Below the pieces are notes generated by a model that was given only the letters and a program-made list of their open reading frames with translations, was not told the DNA's origin and searched no databases. Below, in pieces: positions 45,960 to 57,599 of a stretch of DNA of 64,000 nucleotides (the stretch's first letter is position 1; the number at the start of each line of letters is the position of its first letter). Position numbers and translations under genes: made by a program. This DNA is from Ceratodon purpureus (lineage: Eukaryota; Streptophyta; Bryopsida; Pseudoditrichales; Ditrichaceae), in the NCBI GenBank assembly GCA_014871385.1, contig CM026426.1:45747611-45811610 (forward strand), written 5' to 3'.

Positions 45960-48073
45960 TTTCAGGTGTGTTCCGAGGTGGAAGCATTGGGGCAATGACG
46001 GTTGCCGACCAGCATGGTTCAGGGAGCAGTAGCAGCAGGGGCTGTTCTGTTGGAGGCTGGTGGGCGTAGGAGCTGTGAAGATTTGGAGGGTCGGATTTGC
46101 CATGGAGCCACTCTCAGTAACCTAAGGGCAATTCACAATTTGAAAAAGGAGATAGGGCGCCTACAGGTGAGAATTGAACTTCCACTGTGCAAATGGGTGA
46201 AAGGTAAGTAACATGTAATTTAAGGATTTCAAAATTCAATAGCTCACATCCAAAAAAATATTATTCTAAAAATTTGAAATTTAAAGTTGCAGACCTCAAA
46301 ATTGAGAATTTAGTTGGCTCTACGAACCTCAATTTGGGAATCTTGGCCGGCTGTGGGACGTCATTTCTGGACAGTTGGTTGGTACTTGGGACCTGATCTT
46401 AAGATTGGGGACAGGTCAGATCGGACTAGGAAATCAGTTGCTGAGGATCTTTTGGACAGAAGGGCAATTTCAGTTCCAAGTCCATTTTAACTATAATCAA
46501 AATTGCATACCACTGGACTGAAACTACTAAGAGTTCGTGCGATGTGAAAAAGGGGAAAGGAACTAGCTAGGGGTGAGTTTACGGATTTTCTCTGATCTAG
46601 TTTTGATTGCTGTAAAGTTGCTTGTTAGTACAGACTAGGCCACAAAGCCAAGAGCTAGGTCAAAAGGTGCTACATTGACAAGATATCCATAAAATGTAAG
46701 GACAACTGGCTGAATGGAAGAGGCCAAGCAAAGCCAACAACAATAGACACGGAGTGTCAGCTGCCAACACCAGGAACAGAAAACAGTTCGAGTAAGCAGT
46801 TCAATCAGTCAACATCTACGGAGGAGGGTGATCAAAAGGAATTGAGAGCGGAAAGACACGCTAGGAACAATATAATCGCTACCTGCAACGAGAGGAACGG
46901 ACGACAGAGCCAACTCCAACAGAAGGGCATGGCCAACTTAGCTTGTAGGATACTGCGGCTAAACACGTAGGAGAGCTTATTGTCATGGAGGTTGAAAACG
47001 ACCTCTCATCATCAGATGGGAAAACAAAAGAGAGAAAATTTGGAGAGGAGAGGCAGTTCAGAAACAAATAGGCTAAGCCGTTAGCCTGATCCGACTAACA
47101 TCCCCTGGAGGTACCAAGACATGAAGAGAATTGCGTCGTTTGGCAGGGGCTCTCTATTGCAGTGAACAATTACAACACTTTTCGTGAAGAAAGACGTCAG
47201 ACGCAGGAAGTCTTTGCAAAGCCAACCTAGTGGCCAAGTACAATTACTGGTAGAGGAGACTTGGAAGCGGAGCCGACTCGGTTGCGCAACCGTTTGGTAT
47301 CCCCGGTGCGCCTGCCATCAACCCCCGAGACACTGCCAGCTGCATTTTAGAACTTGAGGCAGAAGTTGGAGGAGGCAAAGAATCGATCAGTTTAGGAGCA
47401 GGGTCTCGCAAACCACCCCATAGGCGGCCCTGGTAAGAATGTTCACAACCTGGATGAGTTCAAACTAAAGGCTGAGTGGGAGCAGGAAGAGGAGGACCGA
47501 CAAGCAGTGGAGGCGTTCAAGGCCGACCTATCGGCCAAACGAGAGCGGGCCAGAAAGCATTGCACGACTCAAGCCCAGGGTAGACCAGACCCAGGCATAT
47601 ATCTTCTGCAGCTGGAAGCCTTGCAGCAGACTGCACTGTCAAACATGGCATCGTCACATCAATGGCATACAAAGCCACAATGGCCGTTAGAGCAGCACCC
47701 GACATCGCTGGACACTGAGTTCAACCAACGTGTTCAGGAGGCAATCTTATAGTTGGGAGCACAACAGTCGACAACGCATCAATTGACTGCGCAGGAGTTG
47801 ACAGCGCAACAATTGACAGTGCAGCAGTTTGGTGCGCTACAGTTGACAGTGCAGGGTGAGGGGATCATTGCAAGGCCCCCCTATTCATTCAATTGTGCTC
47901 CAGAAGTAACGGTGGATGGGAGAGTACCTAGATTACCTCCAGCCGCAACTTCCTCGACTGCACATCGATTGCCGGGATAGGTGGATTGATTGCGGGTGAC
48001 GTGTACTAGTCAACGCAGCCAACCCAGTTAGTAGGGTATGACCAAAATTTAGCAGAATCGACTTTCGGAGGGT
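45960..48073 (+). pseudogene. Element C leader (second part) and gag N-terminal region
   Basis: Collinear with the reverse complement of element B from 58130 to about 56900. The leader (to about 46830) contains splice-like AT-rich sequence. The gag part shows the Glu/Arg segment that in B reads MEVEHDLSSSDE (here near 46985-47020, multiple frame breaks). A cleaner frame, 47507-47980, has a TAG at 47750-47752. It is Gln-rich, with a tandem QLT-Q repeat at about 47757-47865. The gag continues on the far side of element B at 58299. Confidence 0.55.
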
Positions 48074-48078
48074 CCAGT

Positions 48079-48510
48079 TGGTAAAGGGAGGATTTAACCA
48101 CTAAACCCTAGCCTTCACAATCCCATAAAAACCCAACAAAATCCAACTAAATTAAGTGCTCTTTACCCTCATAGAATGCTAGAAATGTACAATACAAGTG
48201 CAAGTAGAGGTCAAAACTGCACAAAATGGGTCAAAACAGCCCCAAAACATGGTTCAGCAACTCCTAACAGCTCTTAGACCTCTCTAACTCTACCTGCTCT
48301 AGTGTAGAATGATTACAAGAAATCCTAACCTTGCCTCTTAACCTCTTGAACTGGCGGAAGTCATCCAGTCGACTGGTGACAGAGTTCATCCAGTCGGCTG
48401 GTGATAGAGTTCATCGAGCTGGCTGGATGATTGTTGAAGACAAGGATGAAAACTAAAAAGAGACTAAGGGAAACTAAGGGAAGGGGAGATTGGAAAATCT
48501 CCAGTTAACA
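48079..48510 (-). repeat. 3' LTR of element B
   Basis: 432 bases, minus sense TGTTAACTGG...CCCTTTACCA. Matches the LTRs at 40202-40640 and 41998-42430. A purine-rich stretch (GGAAAAAGGTGATAA, about 48511-48528 on the minus strand) just upstream can serve as polypurine tract. No primer block follows its end, as expected for a 3' LTR. Confidence 0.7.
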
Positions 48511-48686
48511 TTATCACCTTTTTCCGGTAGTTTTGTCCCCTGAATGGGAGGTACAGAGGAAAAGAGAAGGAAAAATGAGAACTAGCCTAGAGAAAAATGC
48601 TAAGCTAATCAAAATGTCAAAAAGAGCTAGCCCTAAAGAAAACTACCAAAAGTGAAGTCGCAGTCGAAGTGTAGTTGGGGGTGAGA

Positions 48687-51116
48687 TCAGACGGTCGGCT
48701 GGTGCGAGGTTGGCTGGGTTGCGGTCGGTGGTGCAGAAGTCGGCTCGTCGGTGTACAACCATTGCTCAAAAGTCGGGTCACGATCCTCAAACCTGGACAA
48801 CCAAGTTTGCTGACGGGTAAAGTCGGCTTTGTAGACAGTCAGCGTAGTGTCCAGATCGCGCTGCTTGGTAGGAGCATAATCACAGACAGCACGACTAAGC
48901 TCTCTGGGCTGGAGGGTGTACAAGGCCAGCTCCGTCTACAACTGCTGATTCTCTAGTAAGAGAAGTTCATCCTCTTTGAGACGGGTGCTGAAGGCAGTCT
49001 CCAACTCCAATCTGCGAAGAGAGGGAGCAGCTTTTGGTTGTGATAGAGAGCGGGCGGCGAGGTCGGCCTGTAAGGCCTGTATCTGCTGTTGGCCGGCGGT
49101 GTGGGCTCGACGCAGATCGATATGAGTGGCAGTAAGAATGCTGAGTTCGGAGTCACGGGCTGCGACAAGCTGGTGAAGCGTATGAATTATGAAGTCGCGC
49201 TCCGCTACTGCAGTTGATACTTGCTGTCGGCTGTGCTTGAGCTTCCAAGCCGCGCTACGTGTCTGTACAAGGGCGGTGGCAATAGCTTGAAGTTTGTACA
49301 GAACAACCTGAAAATCGGGTGTTTCAGCAGAGCCAACAGGGGGTGCAGCTTGCGAGTCTTGAGAAGGTCCGCCTTGCTGATGAAGAGGTCGAGAAGGTTC
49401 GCCTTGGCGCTTGGTGCGGGGACAGTGTCGGACAAGGTGCGACCGCGGAAAAAAGGAACCGCGTCCACGGGATCGACTTTGATAGAAGGCTGCGCCGAAG
49501 CTGATCGTGGAGTGTCGGGTGTAACAGGGCCATTGTAAACAACTAATTCTTAGCCTGGGAGGGTGGACCTGGCCAGAGGAGAAGAGGAGCACTCAAGAGG
49601 TGCAGACGTCCTCGTATTGGTGGGAGAAAGAGCCACAGTCGGTTGTGCTGCTGGAGCAGACCGTGGGGGTGAAGACTGTTGGTGCTAAAGGTCGGGTTGG
49701 AGAACGTAGGAGCGTGCTGCGCGGGTCAGACGGGGCGCCGGACGAACTGCACAGCTGGATGACAGGGGTGTTGAGCTCAGCACCAAGCGGAAGGTCGGGT
49801 CGGACATCCAAATCAGAGGATGCCTCGCGGTACCGTGGGAGGAGGTTGCGCAAGCGGAGCAAATAACGGCAGCTAAATGATGCTGCACTAGTAGGGGCAA
49901 CAGTTCCTCGCTGCGGAGTTGGATGAGTAGGAGACGGTTCTCTGAACGCGAGGTGACGAAGTCGTTGACCTTGGTAGGTCAGGCGACGATTAGAACGTCC
50001 CACGTCAGACGATCCTTCCTAGGACTGAGAAGTCGGCTCCGCATCTGTAAGGTCAACTGACGTGCTAAAGACCCGTTGCTTGCCGTTGCCACTAGCTCGA
50101 TCTCGAAGCTAAGAACCTGTAGGTTGGATAGTGGGGAGGCTGATGGGGGCGCCCTCATGGCTACCATCTAGCATTTTGACGCTGGATGCCATGCGTTGTG
50201 GTTAAGTAACCTCCTCTTCGTCTGGGAACCTATAGGAGAGAATGGCATCCATCACCGCAGCACCACGAAGTCGGCACGGTTTGCCAGGCTGTGAGTGACG
50301 ATAGATTAGATGCCGTTGCAGATTGGCTGGCACAAAATGAGACCAGTCGCAGGTCTGATGACGACTCTTGGCCTTCTTTGCTGCTAGGATGTGCTCCAGA
50401 AGGTCGTTTTGAACAAATAGAAATCGTTGCTTGAAGCCTGTGGCTTTGTTTAACGCTACCACATGGACCTGGTAGGCATCTGGTAACGTTGTAACACGAT
50501 TGCCATCGTGCGCAAGGTGTGCCTCTGTAAATTCATATTGAGAGTAGCGCTCGTGAAACTCAAAGCGGACCGTGTGACCAACTAAGTCGACTGCGTCTTC
50601 AAAACCTAAGGCAGTCCGGATGACATACGCAGTGGTCTCCACCGACTCGCCTCGGACCATTGACCTAATACTGTGCTCACCGGAAGCGCGGCGGACACCC
50701 CTCTGCTGCTGAACATACTCAAATCCTTCAACAAAATCAAGAATCAACTCAAGACGAGGCTTCGTCCAGTTGAAATGGTAAAATACCTCAAGACTGGTGG
50801 CGGCCGCCCAGTTGTCATCGGCCATGGCTGTCTAGGCGGCCGACTAGGTGTGCGGCTCAAAGCTGATATCAAATCAACGACGGGGGTTGCGTGAGATACG
50901 CGCTGTCTTCTGTACGCAAGCGTCCATTGCTGTCAACTTGCGCTTGATCTCTCTCCGCCGGTCGGTGGGGGCTGTCTGTGTAGGTGCAGTCAGCTTTGCA
51001 GGCTGCAACGTAGGAGGTGGTGAAGGGTCGTCAATGCCGTCCATGGCGGGGCTGGCTACCGGCTGCGTATTGGGGCCGCCTAGCTCCATCGACTCTTCAC
51101 TACCAGCGCGAGGCAA
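48687..51116 (-). pseudogene. Element B third ORF: helical domain plus coiled-coil protein
   Basis: A single minus frame from 51116 to 48687 (about 810 codons) is interrupted by several stops but keeps its phase. After a Pro-rich start, MADDNWAAATSLEVFYHFNW begins a compact helical domain (50825-50202) with VETTAYVIRTALGFEDAVDL and TCDWSHFVPANLQRHLIYRH. It is somewhat like the plant-specific helical domains found in retroelement accessory ORFs. A Ser/Pro/Arg-rich middle follows (50003-49500). A coiled coil (49300-48960) ends LRRLELETAFSTRLKEDELL then LLENQQL, like the third ORF of element A. The tail (48923-48687) has TWLSRFEDRDPTFEQWLYTD. It sits downstream of pol and upstream of the 3' LTR. 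Function unknown. Confidence 0.6.
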
Positions 51117-51139
51117 GGCACCTTGTGAGAAGTACCTCT

Positions 51140-51931
51140 CTAGGGTACCACGAGTCGCTCGTCGTTGATGTCGAAGAGGATGCTCTCGTTAATGCCGATG
51201 CTGATCAGTGGTTTGAGAGCCAAACGCTGGAAAGTAGACAAGCAGCAAATAATGGAAAGAAAATTCCAAATCGTCGGAGGAGGTATCACCCGGATGCGCG
51301 ACTGAGTGGTGGCTCCATTCCTGCTGGAGGTTTGTCGGGCAGGGTTGCGCCCTTTGAAGACCGCCGAAGCTCTGTGATGTCGGGGTTGCTGGTGAGGATT
51401 GAAGAGTGTAGGCCTTAGTGTAGACACTGGGTGGGTCTCGTGGGGTCTGCCGAAAGAGCCGCCGATGGTGAGCGCAGGATCACCGACGGGAGACGGTTGA
51501 GCTGCATTGAGCTTCACCGATACCAAAAGAGCGATGGAAACCCTAGGAGCCTGCGTAGGTGCGGCTAGACATTGGGCGGCGCTGTGCTCACAACACTGGG
51601 CAAGTACACCAAAACCTGGAAAGTCGGAAAACAAAAAGGGACGGAGTGAAGCCTGACATAGGGCGGGCGAAGCCTCCCGATGGTGTGCAATACTTCGTGG
51701 CGACTGCAATGTAGACAGCCGGGGCAGGGACGACGCAAGCTCTACAATAAGGTGCGCTGTGGGATTGCAGGAGTCCGGCAGAAAACCCTTCTCAATGGCA
51801 GGCGGAGAAGCAGTCGGAGCCAAGGTGCGACTCTCCAAGGAGGCGTTGACACAAAAACTGCTGGCGCTCAAGGTGTGGATCAAAGGATGACGGGCGAGGA
51901 GTTCGGTGGGTGCACACGCTGTCGGTGACAA
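51140..51931 (-). CDS. Open frame upstream of element B third ORF, doubtful
   Basis: 263 open codons, rich in Ser, Pro, Leu and Ala, in a different frame from the third ORF. It is unusually long for chance but has no domain and low-complexity composition. It could be a decayed 5' extension of the third ORF or an artefact of GC-rich sequence. Confidence 0.2.
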   Translation of the reverse strand: MSPTACAPTELLARHPLIHTLSASSFCVNASLESRTLAPTASPPAIEKGFLPDSCNPTAHLIVELASSLPRLSTLQSPRSIAHHREASPALCQASLRPFLFSDFPGFGVLAQCCEHSAAQCLAAPTQAPRVSIALLVSVKLNAAQPSPVGDPALTIGGSFGRPHETHPVSTLRPTLFNPHQQPRHHRASAVFKGRNPARQTSSRNGATTQSRIRVIPPPTIWNFLSIICCLSTFQRLALKPLISIGINESILFDINDERLVVP

Positions 51932-52199
51932 AGTACCTAAGGGCCGTTGCTGTAGTAAAGAGATGAAGGACTGAAGGTGGTCTGAGGGAGTTTATGCCCT
52001 ATTGCATTGGGCTGTCGACCAAACCCTAGCAAAGCAGAGTTGGTAGTTGTCGTGATGGTGGGCTAGTGTCCTGGGTTCTCAAAATCACACCAAGGCTGAG
52101 GTTGAAAGCGCCGCACTGGTGGTAGCAACGAGGATCGTTGTGGTGGTAAGCTGGGTGGCTTAGTGCTTAGTGGAATAGTATCAACCACTAGGCAGCGAG

Positions 52200-53170
52200 G
52201 GAAGCTTGTACGTGAGCGGAGAGCGCAGAGCGGAGAGCGGTGAGCGCAGATTTGGAGAGCGGAGAGCACAGAATGGGGGACAGAACCTTAAAATAGCACT
52301 TTTTTTACTAAAAATAAATTATAAAATTAGAAGATTCGAATATCCTTAGTATATTTTTGGAAATATACTTATTTTAGTAATTTAATTGACCCTATAACCG
52401 TGGACTAATTACAGTATTTTCATTGTATTTGTAGTTCGTTTTCTCTTTTCATGGTGATTAATTTTTTAACGTGCACCAATTACTATGCTCCAGCTCCTTC
52501 TTACTAGTTCAGGCATACAGTAATTCTCCTTATCTCTTTAAATTTATATGCAAATTACTACTTAAAATGTATTGGTATTGAACCTCTGAACAGGGATCAA
52601 GTAACATTTAATTTCGTAACATTTTCTTAACATTGCTAGAATTAATCCACCATAGTCTACATGCCTTTCTCCTTTTTATTACTTTTTTTTAATTTTTTTT
52701 GATATTTGTCTTGTATTTTTTATAAAATTTTCTTTATTCTATCTATCTTGTTAGAGGGGTCAATAGCCTCCTTTCATTTAATTCTCTCCTTCATTTTATT
52801 TTCACAATCATTTTATTTTCACATTCAATTTGTTAATCTCCTTCATTTTATTTTCAACCTTCATTTTAAATATTGCTATTCTTTACTTTAATCTTTTTAA
52901 TTTCGATTTATATAATTTGTTTTTTTTTTGGTTTTTTCAATTTTTTTGCATTCTTTATTTTTAAAAAAAAATTTAAATGCTAAATGACCTCTGCTAAACC
53001 TTCAGCTTTTTCCATTCGGTTTAGGAGGATGACAACTTTTAAATGAATGAATAGCCGATTTTCAAGGGCGCCAAGCATCTTCTTCAGGGATATTTAAGAT
53101 AAGAGTAGGGAATATCTCTGCCTCTTTTGTGTTGGTGTTATGTGAAGCTCTTTTCCGTAGTGCGGGACAG
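52200..53170. other. AT-rich stretch with GAGAGCG repeat at its edge
   Basis: At 52212-52270 a GAGAGCGCAGAGCGGAGAGC-type tandem repeat marks the edge. From 52290 the composition turns strongly AT-rich, with poly-T runs and CATTTTATTTTCA repeats near 52795-52870. No gene. This is foreign to element B and may be one side of the insertion carrying the SWIM fragment. Confidence 0.4.
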
Positions 53171-53175
53171 CAGCT

Positions 53176-53628
53176 ATGGAAGACGTCAGAGATATTGTTG
53201 TTTCACTTGCTGACGATGTTTGTCCATTTCAACCATATGTTGAGGTGGAGGACGAAGAAGAGGTGATGGCCAACGGCCAAGGGCGTCCTTCGACAACGGA
53301 TGTTGACGTACAACCGGATGTAAGAGCTGACCCTCCACGTTCAGAAAATTCGGATGATATCAGAGTGCTAGAGAAGGACGCAGATGTGCCTTTGCAACCA
53401 CATGCGTACTCGAAGGTTGGAAAGATCCCAAGGGGAACCTATTCCAGGGAATCAGTTAATCGGAGGCGGGGAGGTGGGCCATTGCTGAAACGTTCATACC
53501 AAGGACACGCTCCAAGTGTGGGAACGAAAGTGAATGCGAATGTAGTTTGTCCTGTAGTACAGTCAGCGGCTGGCAGTCCTGCTCATAGTGTAGTGGGCAA
53601 CCCTAAACGTGTTAGGTTCGAAGATTGA
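53176..53628 (+). CDS. Hypothetical 150-residue acidic/Arg protein
   Basis: Open from ATG 53176 to TGA 53628. The N-terminal half is acidic (PYVEVEDEEEVM), and the C-terminal half is basic and low-complexity (SRESVNRRRGGGPLLKRSYQ), ending NPKRVRFED. No family recognised. It lies inside the block that interrupts the element B pol, next to the SWIM fragment on the opposite strand. It could be the last exon of a captured gene or transposon protein. Confidence 0.4.
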   Translation: MEDVRDIVVSLADDVCPFQPYVEVEDEEEVMANGQGRPSTTDVDVQPDVRADPPRSENSDDIRVLEKDADVPLQPHAYSKVGKIPRGTYSRESVNRRRGGGPLLKRSYQGHAPSVGTKVNANVVCPVVQSAAGSPAHSVVGNPKRVRFED

Positions 53629-53882
53629 GACATCTAATAACAAATATATGTTTGCTGTAATAAAATATACATGTCAGAGGATACGAAGTATATAGTGCAC
53701 TTGTTCAAGATAGAATGATTTCAAATAGAGTGCAATCAATGAGAACGACAAAGCCTATAATATAATGAAAAAGTCAATACAGCTTCTGAATAGCTGACTT
53801 AGTACATGGTATATTACTAAAATCATTCACTACGTGACAAATGGCCATTGTGGAAATGGCAGTTCTAAAGTAGGAGGGCTAC

Positions 53883-54230
53883 CTACTTCTTCGCCAAGGG
53901 GTGACGCAAGATTCCACTCTCTAAGAGTAGCTTGGCCTCGTTGAAGCTGAAGGTAGGCGCATGGATGAAAAGCTCGGCTTCCGGATCACGGTTGCAGACC
54001 TTCAAGAGTATGTAGTATAGGTGCTTACAATACGTGAACTGAGTCTTGCCACGGAACGTAGTCATTGTCTTCTTGAATGCTGGGCAAGTGCAACCAGGGT
54101 AAGAACTGATGGTAATCTGGTACCGTGTGATGTGTGGAGCGACGCCCGAATCCAGCCCAATGATGCAACCGTGGCCCGGCTCAGGTATCATGGTGACGGA
54201 ACGGAGGCGCGCTTTAAGAGACTGTGTGTA
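53883..54230 (-). pseudogene. SWIM zinc-finger fragment
   Basis: The minus frame 54191-53883 contains the SWIM pattern C-X-C-Xn-C-X-H: YPGCTCPAF, about 18 residues, then YCKHLYYILLKVC. It is followed by AELFIHAPTFSFNEAKLLL. SWIM fingers occur in MULE-type transposases and plant FAR1-related proteins and bind DNA or protein. Only the finger and C-terminal part remain. It abuts the truncated RT of element B near 54230, in the same orientation, so the two could be read as a chimera. Confidence 0.65.
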
Positions 54231-54379
54231 TCAATATCGTGTTTGACGATGCTGGCATAGTTAGGATTCATCCTGTATCTGGCTTGATGAATTGGCGAAA
54301 CATCCTTCTCCAACACAATCCAGTGCGGGGCCATTGATGGAGGGATCTCCTTCAGATCCTTGTATGTCCAAGCAAACAC
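54230..54379 (-). pseudogene. Element B reverse transcriptase, N-terminal stub
   Basis: Reads MFAWTYKDLKEIPPSMAPHW, then PIHQARYRMNPNYASIVKHD, the typical opening of Ty3/gypsy RT. After KHDID the match ends and no catalytic (YVDD-type) motif exists in the window. Truncated to about 50 residues. Confidence 0.75.
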
Positions 54380-56060
54380 ATCGGTGTACTCCCGCAGTAG
54401 ATCTTCTGTTGCCTATGCTCACCTTGGCTCCAGTTGAGTTCTAATCTACAAGATCTCGGGTTCGTCCTCAGTGTCGACATTGATCTTTTGTAGCTACTCC
54501 ACCTCAGTCAGGTTCCAAGCTGCCACCTTCATCTTGCCCAGCTTCTCCTGTACGGGTGTCTAATCAACCTGCATCTCTGCCTCTGTAAATTTATAAAAGT
54601 GCTCGAGAATATCGGCAGAATCTGGGTGAGGAAGAGTCGTGGGCGCTAAGTCGGCTGTGTCCAAGTTGGCTCATAAGTCGGCTGCGGCAAAGTTGGCTTT
54701 GCGAGGGTCAGCTCGGTACAAGTCGGCTCTATCGGCCAGTGGAACACATAAATTCTCAAGTAGGGTGATAGTTCCGACTGCGAATATGTCCTCCTCAGTC
54801 TATAGAAAACGATCCTCATCTTCATCTATCAACCCCTCAGCTAGGTTATAACACACCAATACCTGTGGCAGCTTTGGCAAGGGTTCCTTCCTTTGATTGA
54901 TGGATATGGTCTTCATGGTACCGTTGCCGCAAATAGTCACGAGCTTGTTCCCCCTGTCGTGAGTCACTTTCGCATCTATGAGCCAGGGTCGGCCCAGCAA
55001 CATGGTGTAAGCTTCCTGAACCTTCTTGTTGTGAATGACAGTCAGACTTATGTTGTACGAAATTCCGTGGATGTGAATGCGGTCATTCCTTATCAAAGCT
55101 CCACCACTGCCTCGTCGGCCATATGCAATTGATATGGTGCTGGAGATGGATCCTTGAGTCCTAGTCGAATCCGTTCTTCCTCTGTAATCAGGTTGACGCT
55201 GAAGTCTCCATCCAACAGCACGTTCTGGAGCGTTAATTGCCCGACTTGCACAAAAATAACCGGAAGACCCCTATCAATATCCACAGCGCCAACAACAAGA
55301 TTGGGATGTACCTAGGAGCCGGTAGAACTGAGAGTCGGTTCTGAAGTCGAAGTCGGCTGAATAGTTGGGTGTATCATCTTGAAGGTCACAGAGTGCTGAG
55401 CAAATTCTATTGGTATTTTTGACTGACCCGTAACGTTAGTCAATACTTTCGCCCTAATATACTCCGTGAGATTGAGGGCCACCTCTAGCAATTCTACCAA
55501 TGATACTGTGATCGGTGTCTGCAAAATCTGTCGACTCACGGTTTTGGCCAATGCCTGCGGCTGTGAGTTGACCAGGTCCTTAGTAGCTACTTCCAAAGGC
55601 TTCTTTGGTCCCTCCTGTAGGCAATCAAGGTTGGAGAATCCAACCCTATTGTCATCTAAAATCAGCCCTCCAAAAGCATTGGTCTCAGAGTCGGCTGTGT
55701 TGGCTTTGTGTAGCGCCTCTTCAGCTTGTCTGGCCAGCTGGTTTTCTCTATTAATCTCCTCTGAAAAAACAATGCACTCCTTCCGAAGGCGCTCTTTTTT
55801 CTCCCTCTCAGCTTGTGTCTTAGGCTGTTGAGGCTCAGGCTCCTTCACCTCCTTGTCCTCCTGTGGGAGTCCAACCCTCACTCTTGCTGCTTTGGTCAAT
55901 ATAGTGGCCACCTTAGGTTCATCAAGCTCCTCCAATTCCACATTGTTGACACTGACAGTATTAGTACCTTGTTTTTCAGCGGCTAGTAGTTGCTGAAACT
56001 TCAAACTTAAGTGACAATTACGCATCTGATGGTCAGTTACCAGGCAAAGGAAACATCCAT
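54380..56060 (-). pseudogene. Element B zinc knuckle, protease and linker
   Basis: A perfect CX2CX4HX4C knuckle (CFLCLVTDHQMRNC) near 56055-56014 opens the region. A Glu/Lys/Gln linker follows (56000-55450). The protease (about 55290-54900) has the active-site loop LLDGDFSVNLI, where the normal D-T/S-G or element A D-G-G is lost, and YTMLLGRPWLIDAKVTHD. A frameshift near 55093 separates the two protease halves. The linker to RT (54880-54400) contains VLVCYNLAEGLIDEDEDRFL and further stops. Confidence 0.75.
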
Positions 56061-57369
56061 TGATTCTACCCGACCCGCCATTCTGGTACCCTCCTAGTCG
56101 GCTGGTGACAGGTCTCCTAGAGCCGCTGTTCGGCTATGTAGCCGACACCTCTTGGACTCCTACTGTCGGTTATCCTTCAGACCTTGTTAATCTGTTGTTT
56201 GGGTTGGCCAGGTTGACAAAACAGTTAATGTCTTCATGTCCGAAGTTCTTATAAATAGTGCATAACCTTTGGTTGATAGTCTGGACTCATTCTGCTTGGG
56301 CTGAGGTGGCAACAGCTCGACTGCTAGTTGACTCTGTCTTCTTAGCTTGGAAATACAGCTTCTTACCCAAAGCGTCTGTGCAATTGGTCTCACAGCGTTG
56401 TGCTAACTCCTTCAACTCGGTCAGAGAGTTGGCTGTAGACCCACTAGTGGTCACCTTTAGGTAAATGAGTAACCTTGCTCTGAAGTAGGTCTGTTTAAAC
56501 CCTTCGCTCACGTCACTCTGCAAGCATTTGATTAACTTCATAAATCATTCATAGTAATCCTGAACCTTTTCCCCTTCACCCTGCTTGAAGGTTTGCAGCG
56601 TCATATAGACTTATTCATCTGAATCCTGAATTTTGAGATGAGCGTCGAGGTCGTTTTCCCCCTTGTAGGCCCTGTAAGGTAACTGCTTCCTTTGTGCGCT
56701 AACAGGCGGTCGGAGGGGTGCTGAAGTGAAGTCGTTCGTGCGAACGGGTGGCAATACGAAGTGAACATTCTTACCAGGGCCGCCCTCAGTCCAGTTTGGA
56801 AGCCCTTGCTGTTGAACTGATCGACTCTCCGTGTCCTCCAACTTCTGCCTCAAGTTTTTGAATGGAGCTCGCAATGTCTCTGGAGTTTTTGGCAGGCGCA
56901 CCGGAGATACTCGTTGGTTGCGTAACTGAGTCAGCTCCGCTTCCTAGTTGACTCTTCTAGTGACTATACTCGGCCACTGGGTCGGCTTTGTGAAGACTTC
57001 TTGTGTTTGTCGTCTCTCTTCACGGAAGATGTAGTGGTCATCCACAGCAATGGAGAAGTCCCTCCTGAACAATGCCGTTCAGTTTATGTCTTGATACCTC
57101 CATGAAACGCTGGTCGGATCTGGCTAACGACTCAGCCTATTGCCTTTTTTGAACTATGTTTCTCCTCCAAATTTGCTCTCCCTTGTTCTCTCATCCGATG
57201 ATGAGAGGTCGTGTTCCACCTCCATGTCGATAAGCTTTCTGACCTGCTTAGCCGCACTAACCTGCGAGCTAAGTCGGCCATGCCCTTCTGTTAGAGTCGG
57301 CTCTGTCGTCTGCTCCTCTCGTTGCATATATCGTCTATAGCGCTCTATGGCTTGTCTCTCCGTTGTCAA
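56061..57369 (-). pseudogene. Element B gag with core deletion
   Basis: Fragments in order: N-terminal MQREEQTTEPTLTEGHGRLS and MEVEHDLSSSDE (57369-57154), a coiled segment (TLRAPFKNLRQKLEDTESRS, near 56875), the capsid start (QLPYRAYKGENDLDAHLK, near 56660), then a jump to KVQDYYE and FMKLIKCLQSDVSEGFKQTY (near 56560-56480). Compared with element A, about 60 residues of the capsid core are missing between these. A degenerate first zinc knuckle (LCTIYKNFGHEDINC) is near 56240. Confidence 0.65.
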
Positions 57370-57599
57370 GTCATTCTGGTCACCATCCTCTATGGGTGTT
57401 GACTACTTGGGTGTTCAATCGGCTTTGTTTCCTCCCTGATGTCTGCAGCTGGTGCTCTGCTTCTGTTTTGGTCGGCTTTGCTTGGCCTCCTCCAAACTCT
57501 AGTCAGTCAACCACCCTTTCTGTAGTTTCTGCCAATTTAGCACTAACTGACCCACCAAGTCGGCTGTGTAGTCAGGTTAGTACCAACAATTAGTTTCAC

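Larger units (their letters stand above)
42750..45960. mobile_element. Inserted palindrome-bearing block inside element C
   Basis: About 3.2 kb of unrelated composition: CpG-rich arms outside and an AT-rich core (43570-45350). The arms are partly inverted copies of each other (a palindromic module, a GGAGG/CCTTCC-rich stretch and a TAGAAATGGAA-like block occur in both, in opposite order). At 42753-42830 three degenerate units of the type TTAGACGTCCG-CCGGCTCT-CGTCC are tandem. No transposase ORF. Edges are approximate and no target duplication was found, so 'foldback-like insertion' is inference. Confidence 0.4.

Noticed and set aside
51140-51931. Strong gene call for the 263-codon open frame
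   Set aside because: Low-complexity Ser/Pro/Leu composition in GC-rich DNA, no domain and not in the frame of the neighbouring third ORF; kept only as doubtful.
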